Origin: Rotaria macrura
Taxonomy: Eukaryota; Rotifera; Eurotatoria; Philodinida; Philodinidae
Direction of reading: 5' to 3'
DNA: 64,000 nucleotides
Assembly (NCBI GenBank): GCA_900239685.1
Contig: OENT01000020.1
Coordinates: 310,001-374,000, forward strand
The position numbers and the translations under genes are program-made. Under the pieces are notes generated by a model. It searched no databases. It saw only the letters and a program-made list of their open reading frames with translations, and was not told the DNA's origin. Below, in pieces: positions 37,873 through 49,794 of this stretch. The first letter of the stretch is position 1. Every line of letters begins with the position of its first letter.

Positions 37873-39665
37873 AGATTATTTCGAAATTTTCTTTTCTCAG
37901 TAAAATCATATTTCCAATAAATATTATACTAGTGACATGCGATTTTCATACTGAATAGTTTGCGTACTGACAAATAACATCTGTCTATGCATAGAAGGAA
38001 TCGTAATTTGCAGACTTTATTAATAATGAGTTCACGTACACATAAAAGAATGATTTCAATTCATTTACGTCGTGATAATCTTCGAATACTTAAGCCACTA
38101 TTTTCAATTACACGTAATCTTATAACATTATCATTGTTACTGATAGTCATATAGATAGAAGAAACATAATATTTAAAGAAATAGAAATAGGTCAGGCTTG
38201 TTTTAGACGAAGCTCGAATGAACTCTCAAGTAACACTATTATATGCCCTATCTATATCGATTTGTCAACAGATGTAACACGTAACGAATGATTCAGATCA
38301 ATGTCAAGATTTTACTTATTATATTTGTTCTTCTTGCGTTACTTTATATGACTATGATGAAAAGAGATAATGTCATCGGATATTTTGCTATAAGCACTCG
38401 AGGCTGAAACTAATATAGTTGGATATGATATCACTCATTGTTTAGATTTGAATTATTTACCATGGGAACTCACAATTTTTCTCGGACAGTCTTTATTATT
38501 ATTTAATCTATCAACAGTTGTTATCACAATGAGTACATGTGCCTGATATTTCAGCAAAAATAAACCATCTTATACTTCGTATGATTATTGAAGAAAGAAA
38601 ATAAAGAAAACATCAATTTGATTAGTTTTAATAGAATATCTTAGAGAAAAAAATTCTTTTAACATTGTTTACTATTCCGTATTAGTTTATTCAATGAAAT
38701 AGCCTAAACTATACACGCGATCAGCGTGCGCTTATCTCTAAATAGACATAGTTATATAATACCTTGTCATACTGCTAAACTGTTCTACCGACAACAAGGT
38801 TATACATTTGAAAGGATTCCATACAAAAAAGTAATCTATCAACACTCTTGTCTTGACCTTGAGAGACTTTCTAGTTTTGTTTTTCTTTTCTCTAATGAAA
38901 AAAAAATCGCATCAGTTCTCTTCTCCAAACATTTCGAAAGTAATTTCTCTGTTTTCTTCTTCAAAACTTTTTACGTCAAATTATTGCCTTTCATCATTTT
39001 GAGGGACATCATAACAGTTCAGTATCGTATTATAACCAATATAATAGCTTCTTGTTTTTAGACATGGACTGTATTACTTGTGTTTTTTCAGTTCACAAGA
39101 GATAATTCTTGATGAATTTCTACTTTAACATACTCATTGAGCATAAAATATTTATCGAAAGTACATAGCTCGAGTCAAATAGTCTGTCTATTGTGACATT
39201 ATGAAATTGACGATGATAGAAGACACTACATATCAAAGATTATTGTTTTCTCTACTCAAAAACATGCACATAATCTTCATCATAACCTGACTTATTGCAG
39301 ACAATAATCATCTAGAACGATTCATGTTGTCATAGTTTCAGCCGTGCTTTATAAACAACTCACTAAACATGGGGTAAAATAAAAGCATGCTCATAGATCA
39401 TTCGAATTTTTGAATCTCACAATAAAGATAATACATTTGTTTAATTTTTATAAAAAAAACCAACATCAAAAAAGACAAAAAGATTCTAATATACATACAA
39501 ATTGTACATGAATATCACAAAGCGAAGACAAAGAAAAAGAAGACGACGTAGTAGAAACAAGAGGCGGTGAGACATACAGGAAATTTGTCAAAGATATAGT
39601 TAAATATACATACATGTAGACGAACTAAACAATCAAAAACTGAGAAGGAAAAGAAAAAGAAAAAA
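37873..39665. other. Convergent intergenic region
   Basis: Lies between the 3' ends of the reductase (plus) and the ANKRD11/12-like gene (minus). No supported gene; short frames only. Confidence 0.45.
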
Positions 39666-42600
39666 TTAAAATGGACCGATTTCCCAATTCGTCCAAAAAT
39701 TAGGATTTATTTCAACTTTAGGTAAATAACGTTCTGTTAAAAGATAACTTGTACGTCCTGATGATGATAAATTAGCAGATTCTTTCGGCAAATGTTTTAA
39801 CCAAACCATACGTTGCATTGAATAAAGTGTATCTGCTTCGAGCCTTTGTCGTTCATTAAGTTCACACTAAAAAATACAACCGAAAGATTTCATATCATCT
39901 TTATGTCGTACAATAAACATACACTTAAGCGTTTGTATTTAAGATTTGAATCCTCGAGCCACTTTATAAATGAACGTCCATTCCAACGATGTTTACCCCG
40001 TTTACTTAGTTCTGGATTTGTACAATCATTATTCATAAATTTCTCGGGTAATTGTATTGATGGATTATTATAAACTTCATTATCTTTAAGTAAGGAACAA
40101 TAACTAAACGGTATATCCTGATTAACCGATGAACGTGTTGCGTTTCCATACAAGCGTAAAACTTCTTGTTCATGAGATAAAATTAATTTATCCTAAAATT
40201 GTTTTGTTGTAAATTATTCATTAGAAAAATTTAAATCATTTAAAAAATGTTTACCCGTTCAACTTGATGGCGTAATTTCATTTTATATCTTTCATCTTCT
40301 TGTTTTGTAAATACGTCAATTAGATGTGCATCAAGATCATGTGGTGCCGATATACGTTTGATGCCAATGGATGCTGGTGTTGTTATTGAATAAGAACTAC
40401 ATGATGGAGCAATAAGATAACTTTTTTTCGCCATCGTTGTGTCAGAAAAATCTTTTGGAACTTTTGGTAAAACAAATTCATTGAGCATTGTTTCATGACG
40501 TTTATCAATCTAGATAGATAAACGATAAGATTTCTTTTTTTTCCCCAGCTGTATCATTTTAATGAGGAATATTGTATTTCATGTCGATTGAAATTAAGAT
40601 TATAGTGGAGAACATATTTATGAGATGCTTTAATCACATGTTTAAAACAAATGTCGTTTGCGACTGACTAATTTCATATGATTCTCTTAAGACAAACTGG
40701 GAAAGAAGATTTAGAACGATGATATTGAACGATGTGAATATGTAGTCTAAGTAAAATTCAATCGATCTGTAATGGAAGTCATGCATACTATTGCATTGCA
40801 CATAATGACCTTTCTTCTAGTGTCAACTATGTACTAACAGCTGTTTCTTTACGATAAATACTACATCATTCTAATGTTTATGATTAGGATAGGGTATGCA
40901 AAATGATTGCAATGCTACTCAACAGATGATATAGATAGTTAATGCATCAACCATCACAAGAATTGTTCTTCGGCTAAGTACATGAAAAATCTCTACGACA
41001 TACTTCTATAGAATTAATCAATTCTTTATCCAAAGAATACATAAGAGTTTACGGAAAAGTTTTTTTTTCTTCTTTTTCAAAACTAGTGCATTGAGGAAGA
41101 CATTGACAAGTTCCTTATTTTCATCAACTGGAATTGTACATATCTATTTCTAGAAGGCATATTTTGTATTGATCATAAAAAGAAAGACTCTAAAACACCG
41201 GATACTGTTTTAAGTACACGAACAAAGTCAATCAGTCGCAGTGAAGTCCTCGTGAGAATTTTTTTGGATATGTGATAATAGGAGGAAAAGATAAAAATAA
41301 ATTGCAACTATTTCTGTGAAAGAAGCATATTCCTCTTGTTAATAGTGATACATATCAAAGAAAAATTTAGTCAAATACCAGGTTGCCCAATATAACGAAG
41401 TCACGTCGTTTATGAAAGATTAGCGATAACATCAAGTTCTCTTACTTTCAACCTTAACATTGACCTTGTTGCTTTCTACGAAAAATCATCGGACTTAAAA
41501 TTTAATTCATGAACAAATGAACTAAATGAAAGAAGAAGCTTCGAATGACTTTTATCTTGAATATTACAATTCATATGAGTATTTAGAATTAATAAATATC
41601 TTGATGTTGCATATTTATCGTCAGTATAACATAATTCATTATGGAACATATTCAATGTTTAGTTATAGACTAGACTTCAGAAATTTTTTAAATAAAAATA
41701 ATTAATATCTTCAAACTATTCACTTGTTGTCGAATTTCGAGAAATTGTTTAATACTATTAGTTGGCATTTCACGTGTTAAGATGGATTCGATTGGAGAAT
41801 TATCTGGATTTGACGTAGAATTTGAATTATTTGATACGTCCGTTGTTAAAATTGGCATTGATGTATTTGTTATCCCAGTATTTCTTTCACGCAATCGACG
41901 TTTATTAGGTGGTAATGAATCGATATCACTATTGATGTTTGATTGTTTGTTATTTGTTACTGAACTACTTGTACTACTGGCATCTCCAGCACCCATACTT
42001 GAACATGAGCTAGCATCATCATTCGGATTAGTTCCTGTGTGTGATAGCTTTTCAACTAGAAAACAAAATTTGAATATATTCTAGTTTACTTATTTTTCTC
42101 GTCTATAGGTGTTTTTGGAAGAGAAAAAAAAATAGATTCATACCATTGGTATTTTCAATGGTTTGATCATCTGAATAACTTGATGTTTGAATATCATCGT
42201 TTGTCATTGAATTATCTTTGTCTTTCTTCGAACGTTCTGGTATTGATTTACGTTTTTTTTCTTTTTCACTAGAGGAGGGTAATAGTTTTTTTTCTAGAGC
42301 ACGTCTTCTACTAGATACACGTCGAACATTATTATATGTATTTGATGAATTTTGTATCGATGTTGATAGATTTATTTTAGCACGTGCGTGCGATCTTAAT
42401 GTTCGTGTCGTTGGCTTTAAATCACGTTTTAATGATGATGAATTTTTTGTTGTTGATCGTTCTTTATCAACTTTATTTGATTTATTTGATAGATTTTTTT
42501 GTAAGCTTTCTTGTTCACCTTCGTCATCATCGTCGTCATTTTCATCCCCACCATCATCGTCGTCATCATCATCAACTTCCATTTGATCATCTTCAATAAT

Positions 42601-45600
42601 GGGTACAGAATTCAATTGTCGCTCATTGTTTGTTTCAATTTGTGTTATAACTGATTGTAGAAGTGTTGAAATAATAGTTTGCGGTGAATGAGATTGTCTA
42701 AGAGACGAAGTTTTTTTACCATGATCGAGATTAGACATATGAGAGTATTTTTTATTCCGATTTCCTTTCACTGTGTCATTTTCTTGTTCATCTTCTTTAA
42801 TACTAAACCTTTTTACGTTCACTTCAGAAGATACCACTGGAATACACAATGACATTGATGACGATAGTTTTTCAGTTTGCTCTATATTTGAAGTTGATAA
42901 TGATGATGCATCAATTGTTGAATTATGATTAATATTATTATTATTGTTATTATCCATATTAGAAGAATTTAAACTAGAATAGAAATAAAAATATTCTTCG
43001 TTCGATTCTTTTAGTGGCATTCGTATTGACACTCATATATATATATATATAAAGTTCGAACATGATAGATTTTTCAATTCATGTTTTTTTTATTTGCACT
43101 TGAAAAAGACAGCTCACCTATGTAGCTTACCCCCTACCTGACTATTTTCTCTATCGCAATGTGTGCAATGGGTATGCGTCGAACAAATGAAGGATAGGGA
43201 AGAAGAGAACAAGAAGAATGAGAAGAAGAAAGTCGTTTTCTTGCTCTTATGCACACATACACTGCATGTTACACTGTATATATATATATATATATACATG
43301 AATATATATATATATATACTTCTATGCTTTCGTTTCATGACTATATCTTCGATGTTTCATGATAGTACTTTATATTCTGATTTTCATTGTAATAGTTTCT
43401 ATCATTCTAACGATAATTGATCGACAAATAAAAAGAAGTTATTTTAATGATATTCTTTAGCTGAATTTATCATAAAAATATACTCCAATTAATTAAATAG
43501 TATTCTCCAATTAAATCAAGGTCAGTATATTGTTTCAAGCAAAAATAAAAGAAACATCTACTTAGTCTTGAAAAAAAATTCGACCATTTGGCGGTATTAT
43601 TGTTGATATGGAATATCTACTAATCACTGATTCTTGCAGTCTTTTCTTGTGCGTGATTTCTTCCATAATAATATCTATCTTCTATTGGCATTCGCTACTA
43701 CCGCCCTGATGTCGAACATACATAGACAGACACATTTTTTCTCGCTGTGTATTTTGTATGCCCTTATTTCTTCTTTCCTTTCTTTTTCTCATTTGACACA
43801 ATGTCTCTTGCGTTCTCGCTTCGTGTGTTCCTTTCTATACGCATACTACTGCTGTTAAGTCGACAATGTTTATTTTTGACATACTATTTTAAGTTTCAAA
43901 CTCTAGGTACACAAGGGAGAGTAATCGAATCGAGAAATAACAGGAGAACAAAAAAAAAACGTAGAAATGTATGTCGTACGTTAAAATAGAAATTGCACAT
44001 TTATCGAACATTAATAGAAGTTGCCATGATTGTAAGCTATTCTATTAGTTTCAGAGACGAAGGTAAATACTCGAAAAATGGAAACTAAGTTAAAAAAAAA
44101 CATATACATCAATTTTTACTAGTCTATGATGATAAAGAACACATCAAGAAAGACTTTCTTACGAAATAAACTGATAAAATGTGTCTTACACATCACTAGT
44201 CGTCCGAGTAAATGTTCATCGACTAATGAATACATAAGCATTCTCTAGAGAGAAGTTTCTTCTTCTTTTGTGTCAATAAATCAGCTAGAAATCTTATGAG
44301 GATTATTAAAAATATATTGCAAGAATGTTTTCTTCTTTTGATTATTGCATAATTCAAAAGAAAAATAAGAGACTTCTAATTGAGATTTAAATTCAGTTGT
44401 AACTTATAAATTAAGCATACCATCGAATCCCTTTGATTGTGAATTTTTTAATATTTATCTAATATTTTAAATCGATATCAGACTTTTTTCAGGCAATGTG
44501 TTTTTATTTAGAAGTAAAAATCTCGAGTTCTGCAATATACGACATCGATTGTCCTTTTTTTTTATCACTTTACTCAGGATTTATCAACATACATAAATAC
44601 TTTTTTACGCTTATTAAAATGAAGAATGACGATTCTTAGATGCTTTGTTTTTCTTATACAAGAGCAATCAGCATTAGTGATCATGCGCTTGAAATGATAA
44701 GTCTCAATGAATATTTATGTTCATCTACTTGTACTCAAGCGAAAATACTGACCTAAGTAAAGTTTCCGGATTATCTATAAAAACGTGCTTATATTGAAGA
44801 TTATCGTAGCATGTTAGTCGACAATTTATTCTAATTTATCCTTCATTAACGCGTATTGTCTACTAAGTAAGCGTACATACAACGTTGCATTTTCATAAGA
44901 GTCGTTCTGATTGAAGTCAAGAAGTTTCTCATTTGAAATATTTGAGATATACGACAGAAATATGTCTCGAATTAAAGAGAATACGATGAATCTTATTTCT
45001 TGGAAGATTTATCACATCTGATTACAAAACTTTCATCCAACTATTTATTAAATATATATATATATATATTTAATAAATAGTTAACTATAACCTTTGAACG
45101 TAGATTTTTTCGTGTCAATGAACGATTTAAATTACCGAGGGGATGAATCATTCAATATTAGAAATTAAAACATTCAATAGAAGAAGTTTCATATTTTTGA
45201 AAAAGTCAATTCGATCTTTGAGAACACAACATTTTCTCGAAAAATAAATGAAAATTTTCGAGATTTTTTCATCTCTCAGGCTTTTCAAATATAGTTGCAT
45301 GTTGGAAAAATGATAAAACCTCACAAACATTCCATATGAAAGATTATTTAAGTCGATGTATTGTGTAGTCTAATGATCTTACCATGATAACAGACATTCA
45401 TTTGTATCTAACTACCATAGGTCGACATATGTATATTCGAACTATTTTTATCGTATTCTGTCTAGAAAATTATTATCCGCAGTATTATTTTGTTATTCTT
45501 GAAAATATATGTCGAGGGTCTATGACATATCAGATAATTTATCATTGTTCTTTCAATGCCTTCTGCTTTTCTTCCCTTCGTTTGACATCGAATTTCATAA

Positions 45601-47623
45601 TATTTACCTTTCAATATCCAATGCTTTATGTACAACAGCTCGTGCTAAAACAATTTTTAACGGAGGTACACGATAAATTTGTTGAATTTGTTCATCATCA
45701 GATGTCGATCGAAATTTTTGTTGCTCTTGTTCTTTAACGGAGTCAATTTTATTTGAACGTTTTCTTGTATGTGAATTTTCATTTGATTGTATTGAACTTC
45801 CACTGTTAGCACGTTGTTTTGAATGATCTTGTTTACGTGCATGTTTTTTCTTGGCTTCATCATGAATCTCAAGAAGAAGAAACAGTTCTTTTTTCTTTCG
45901 TAGTTGGCAAAAAGAAAATTACTTCATTTGTTGATTCTTGCATTTCATTATCTTCTTCGCTTTCAAAATCATATGGATTTTTTCCAGATGTTGTTAATAA
46001 TGATGTATCATCATTTCCGCTTGCTGTTCGTGTTTTGCTGTAAGATGATGAATCCGATGATTGTGATGAACGTTCACGAAAACGACGAAGAGGCTATCGA
46101 AGAAGAACAAGAAAATAGTTTCGATTTCGTTTTTCGTTTTTGAAAGTACTTTTCGTTGAATCTTGACAAATTTCGAACGTTGTGAAAGATTCTTATCTAA
46201 TTTTTCGACCAGTTTTGAATGAAAATTTTGTTTATCTTCATGTTCACACTCATTATCACTCGTCAATGGTGATAGTGGACTTATGGATTCATCATCATTT
46301 TCATTGTCTGATGAGTCAAGTACAGTTGTTTCACGTTTTAATACATTTAACATTGTTTCATTGACACGTGCATGATCGACGAGACTGGGATCAGCTGAAT
46401 GATTCAATAATAATTCAACCATCTAGTTAAGTAAAAATTTAGTTTAAGAAAAAGAAATCCGAAACATAAAGTTGAAATTCCATACTTTCGTATTATTATT
46501 AAGCACAGCATCTACCAATGGTGTTTGTCCTTCAGATCCAGGTGCATTTGAATTAGCGCCTGACTTTAATAGAAGGCGTGCAGCTTTAAATTGATTTTTT
46601 GTGACAGCTGAAAATAAAAGATGCACGTCATCATGATTGAATCATTTCTTTTAAGATTCTTATCATAAAAAAGCAATGCATACAAAGGAAAATGTGACTT
46701 TAAAATAATAGGATTAGGTTGTACGGTCTTACATCCCAGTTTATTCCTTTTGAAAGTCATCATCATCAATGCAAAGATCAAAAATTTAATATCATTCAAC
46801 AAATTCGTTCTAATCTACACGATGTTGTCAGAAACATAAGCATATTTCTACTAATAGAAATCAATATTATTAGGCAAATAACCATAGAACGAAGTATGAT
46901 AAAGAAAATTTCACATTGGAATCATGCGATTTACAATAGAAGTTAGCAAACCGAAATCAAATAGCTTCGTGATTTAGAGTTATTTATTTATTTATATATT
47001 TTTTCTTCACTTTGATCTTACCCTCATGCAGTGGTGTCCAACCTGTATTTAAAAAAAAAGAAAAAAAGACTAAAAATAACCATCCTTCGTTTATATTAGT
47101 CAATATTACCTGCATTGTCGGCTTCATTAACATTTGCACCGGCTTTGAGTACTTTTCTTAATTGTTTTAAATCTCCTTTTCTTGCAGCAGTATGAACGAT
47201 TGTTTCACCGTGTTCATTACGACGTGTAAGTTTTGATGGACGTGGTTGTGGAGTTATGGATGATGGTGACTGTGATCCAGCTGTAATTTTTATGTATATA
47301 CTAGACTTAATATTAATGTTTCACAAAAATAAACAAGCACATACTGTTTGATTCATCGCCTGCTGCTAATTGTTTCAGTACAGCCATTTGCTGCCGTTCA
47401 CTCACGATAAGACGATGGGATGCAAAATCGCCTGCAACAGATCCACGTCGTTTATTTGATAGCTGACTAGTCGAAATTGATAATTGTTCTAAATTGATAG
47501 ACAATGTAGAAACATGTTAGTTAAATATTCAGAGGAGAAGTATATGCCTTCTTTAGTATCATCATCGGACTCATTCGGTGAACTTGCAGTTGGATATCGT
47601 CTTGTTTTGCCAGTTGCTGACAT
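39666..47623 (-). CDS. ANKRD11/ANKRD12-like ankyrin-repeat nuclear protein
   Basis: Exons, in phase except for one unresolved join: 47623-47548, 47488-47345, 47280-47110, 47042-47022, 46607-46486, 46422-46150, 46093-45923, 45867-45608, about 43034-42144, 42055-41724, 40509-40255, 40192-39923, 39866-39666; about 1060 residues. Residues about 95-200 hold ankyrin repeats (NEHGETIVHTAARKGD, LKAGANVNEADNAGWTPLHE, LLLKSGANSNAPGSEGQTPL, LLLNHSADPSLVDH). An acidic/Ser-rich middle with NPYDFESEED and VPPLKIVLARAV follows, then a disordered, basic and Asp-rich part. The C-terminus (IKQFLEIRQQ, DKLILSHEQEVLRLYGNATR, FIKWLEDSNLKYKRL, MQRMVWLKHLP) matches the conserved end of ANKRD11/12. Those proteins are chromatin regulators that recruit histone deacetylases to nuclear receptor coactivators. 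It is shorter than the vertebrate forms (over 2000 residues). Exon 8 leaves two bases but the next exon needs one base fewer, so a small exon between 45607 and 43035 is probably missing. Confidence 0.85.
42523..42590 (-). repeat. Acidic-tract coding microsatellite
   Basis: Runs of GAT/GAC codons encode the Asp-rich tract (DDDDDDD, GGDEN, DDDDDEGE) in the middle of the ANKRD11/12-like protein; the array also opens a spurious Ser-rich frame on the plus strand. Confidence 0.8.
43035..45607 (-). other. Long intron of the ANKRD11/12-like gene
   Basis: About 2.6 kb with no recognised exon, although the reading phase of the flanking exons implies at least one small one. It contains TA microsatellites near 43031-43050 and 43273-43318 and a 44-bp perfect palindrome at 45039-45082. 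Confidence 0.5.
45039..45082. repeat. 44-bp perfect palindrome
   Basis: The arm AACTATTTATTAAA plus an alternating TA core is matched base for base by its inverse, 22 bp per arm with no spacer. It lies within the long intron and could extrude as a cruciform. Confidence 0.9.
47489..47547 (-). other. Probable GC-AG intron
   Basis: First intron of the ANKRD11/12-like gene. The only junction that keeps the frame (TKE|EQLSIS) uses GAAG|GCATAT as donor and ATCAATTTAG as acceptor; no GT is available at a suitable place. GC donors normally keep a strong GCAAGT context, which is missing here, so a sequence error or a different first exon remains possible. Confidence 0.5.
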
Positions 47624-47993
47624 GTTTTAATAATTCATTATCATATAACTTTATTTAGATTAAATGGAATTTTTTTCAAGAAAGAAACAAAAAAGTTCAG
47701 TGATTGGCAGGTATTTTTTGATTGGCAAAAATATTCGTGCAACCGTATGTGGATACGTTATGATTAAATTTATAGAATCGATAAAAAGAAAAAAAATAAT
47801 GAATTTTACTTCGAGAAAAAAGTTTTCTTTCAATAAATCAATGTTTTGCTTGTATAAAAAAAATAGATGTCACTTTAAAATAAACTTCGATGTGGATTTC
47901 ATATACACACGGGAAAAAAAGGAAAGATCTCGCGTTTACGTTTACATATATATGATAGTTCATCTTGTCTGATTGAAAGTAAAAGAAATTACA
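47624..47993. promoter_or_regulatory. Shared head-to-head promoter region
   Basis: The start codons of the ANKRD11/12-like gene (minus, 47623) and YIPF3 (plus, 47994) are 370 bp apart and point away from each other, so both promoters and 5' leaders must fit here. No TATA or other defined element was recognised. Confidence 0.6.
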
Positions 47994-49794
47994 ATGCACG
48001 ACAATCTTCAAAGAAGAACAATGTCCAATAGTAATACAAATAATAATAATGAACCAACAACATCACTTGAAAGTGGATTACCAAGTGTGGGATCAATCGT
48101 ATGTTTTTATTTTTATTTGTAAATACGGTTAATTACATATCATAATTAATTATATGTCAGGTTTGGAGTGCTGGTCGAGCTCGTGCTCAACAGGCAATAA
48201 ACATTTATGCTAATATAGATTATCTACGTCCATACTTCGATGTTGAAACAAAGGATATCTTACGTCGGTATGTAAGATTTTTTGGCTTTTTTTTTATTTG
48301 ACTTTTAGACAACAAAAATTGTTCTTAGATTACTTAACGCTTTGATGCCTCGATGGCCATCATCAGATGAAGTATGAAATAGTAACTTTTCTGTTTTGTT
48401 TATTTTATTTGAAATCTAATCAATATAGAATATTAAACCGGAACTTTATGGACCATCTATGATTGCTTTTACTTTAGCAGCAATATTAATTTATCAAATG
48501 AAATTAGCAAGTCATTCTGTTGTATGTTGAATTTATATATTTGATTCAATTCTAAAGAATATGTCAATTAGCTTTTAAATCAATTATCAATGATAAGGCC
48601 TGATTAATAGTTAATGTTGTGAGAGAATGATGTAACGTGACAAGTGGAATTTTTAATTTTCAGAGATTGAACTCAGCTTGTTAGTAATAGGATATCCTAA
48701 TTTGTTTTAAAGAATCTCCAGAATGCAATAATGTGATCTGTACAAGAGTTTCACTCTATCGTCTTTTGATCGAAATAGAAAGGAAAGTAAGATTTTTTAA
48801 ACGGTATGAAATCATTTCTTACAGATCGTTTTTGATAATCTTAGCTTAATATGATGAAGGATTATCGTACACTGCAATTTATCTTCAACTTATTGATTCA
48901 TTATTTGTGGTAATAGATCTCTGAGAAACAATATGAACTTACTCGATTGCGTTGTCTTGGAAATCTAGATCCTATCCAATAGACCGATGTAATTTTCAGT
49001 TAGTGTAAATCGATAGCAGTAATAAAACAAGTGGACTTTATACTCCACGAAAATATATGATTCTGTTCTTAAAAAAAATTCTAGATCATAATACTTTCCT
49101 TTATCACCGTATCCAATCAATGTTTGAACAATTCTTTCTTTTTAGCAAGATGGTACATTAATTGGAGCAAGTTTCCTTGTTTGTTTTGGTTATTGGATTG
49201 GTTCAAGTTTTTTAATATCATCCATGTCATTTGTTTGCAATACACATCTGAGTCTGATGCAAATTCTTCATATCAACGTTCGTATGAAAAGAAAAAGAAA
49301 ATCAAATATAATCAATTCAACAAACGGATTGATACATTTTAGGGTTATGCTTTATTTAGTCATTGTGTTGTTCTGTTGCTTGCTACATTTATTCACACGG
49401 GACATGATCATTTGTTATTTTATGGTCTTTGGTTTGTTGTTAGTGGTTTGGCCGCAATTAGAATGGTATATATTGATAAATAGGAATGTGAAAGAAAATA
49501 ATCAAATGAAATTGAATTTTCTTCCTTAATAGATGTTGATTATTATGGCAAGAACAATTATCCCACGTTATCGTATACTTCTTGGACTATTTGTCGGTGC
49601 AATTCATATGTTCTTTTTACTCTATCTTCATTTTGCTTATCATGAATTGGCTGAAAGTATAGTTTAATGTTGAATTTAAATAGATTTCTTATATTCACTG
49701 TATTTCATTAGCTGTATCTCATGCATTCAATAATGAACCCACTATTTTTGTTGATAAACCGGTTTTATCTGGTGTAGCTCAATCAGCTGCGTAG
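47994..49794 (+). CDS. YIPF3: YIPF3, Yip1-domain Golgi membrane protein
   Basis: Eight exons, 47994-48098, 48161-48267, 48329-48371, 48429-48521, 49146-49277, 49343-49465, 49533-49656 and 49712-49794, total 810 nt, giving 269 residues. YIPF3 works with YIPF4 in the cis-Golgi and in maintaining Golgi structure. Family landmarks: VWSAGRARAQQAINIYANID, then YLRPYFDVE, ELYGPSMIAFTLAAILI, GTLIGASFLVCFGYWIG, GYALFSHCVVLL, and RYRILLGLFVGAIHMFFLLY with LHFAYHELAE. These are in the order of human YIPF3 and form about five membrane spans. The N-terminal acidic segment is shorter than in vertebrates, accounting for most of the difference from 350 residues. ATG 48021 is an alternative start. One intron (48522-49145) is 624 nt, the rest are 55-67 nt. 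The donor after exon 5 (AAC|GTTCGT) is weak but keeps the frame. Confidence 0.92.

Noticed and set aside
42218-42599. Ser-rich and His-rich plus-strand frames opposite the ANKRD11/12 exon
   Set aside because: Mirror of the GAT/GAC acidic tract; no independent evidence.
43273-43318. TA microsatellites considered as transposon ends
   Set aside because: Simple alternating repeat without flanking inverted or direct repeats.
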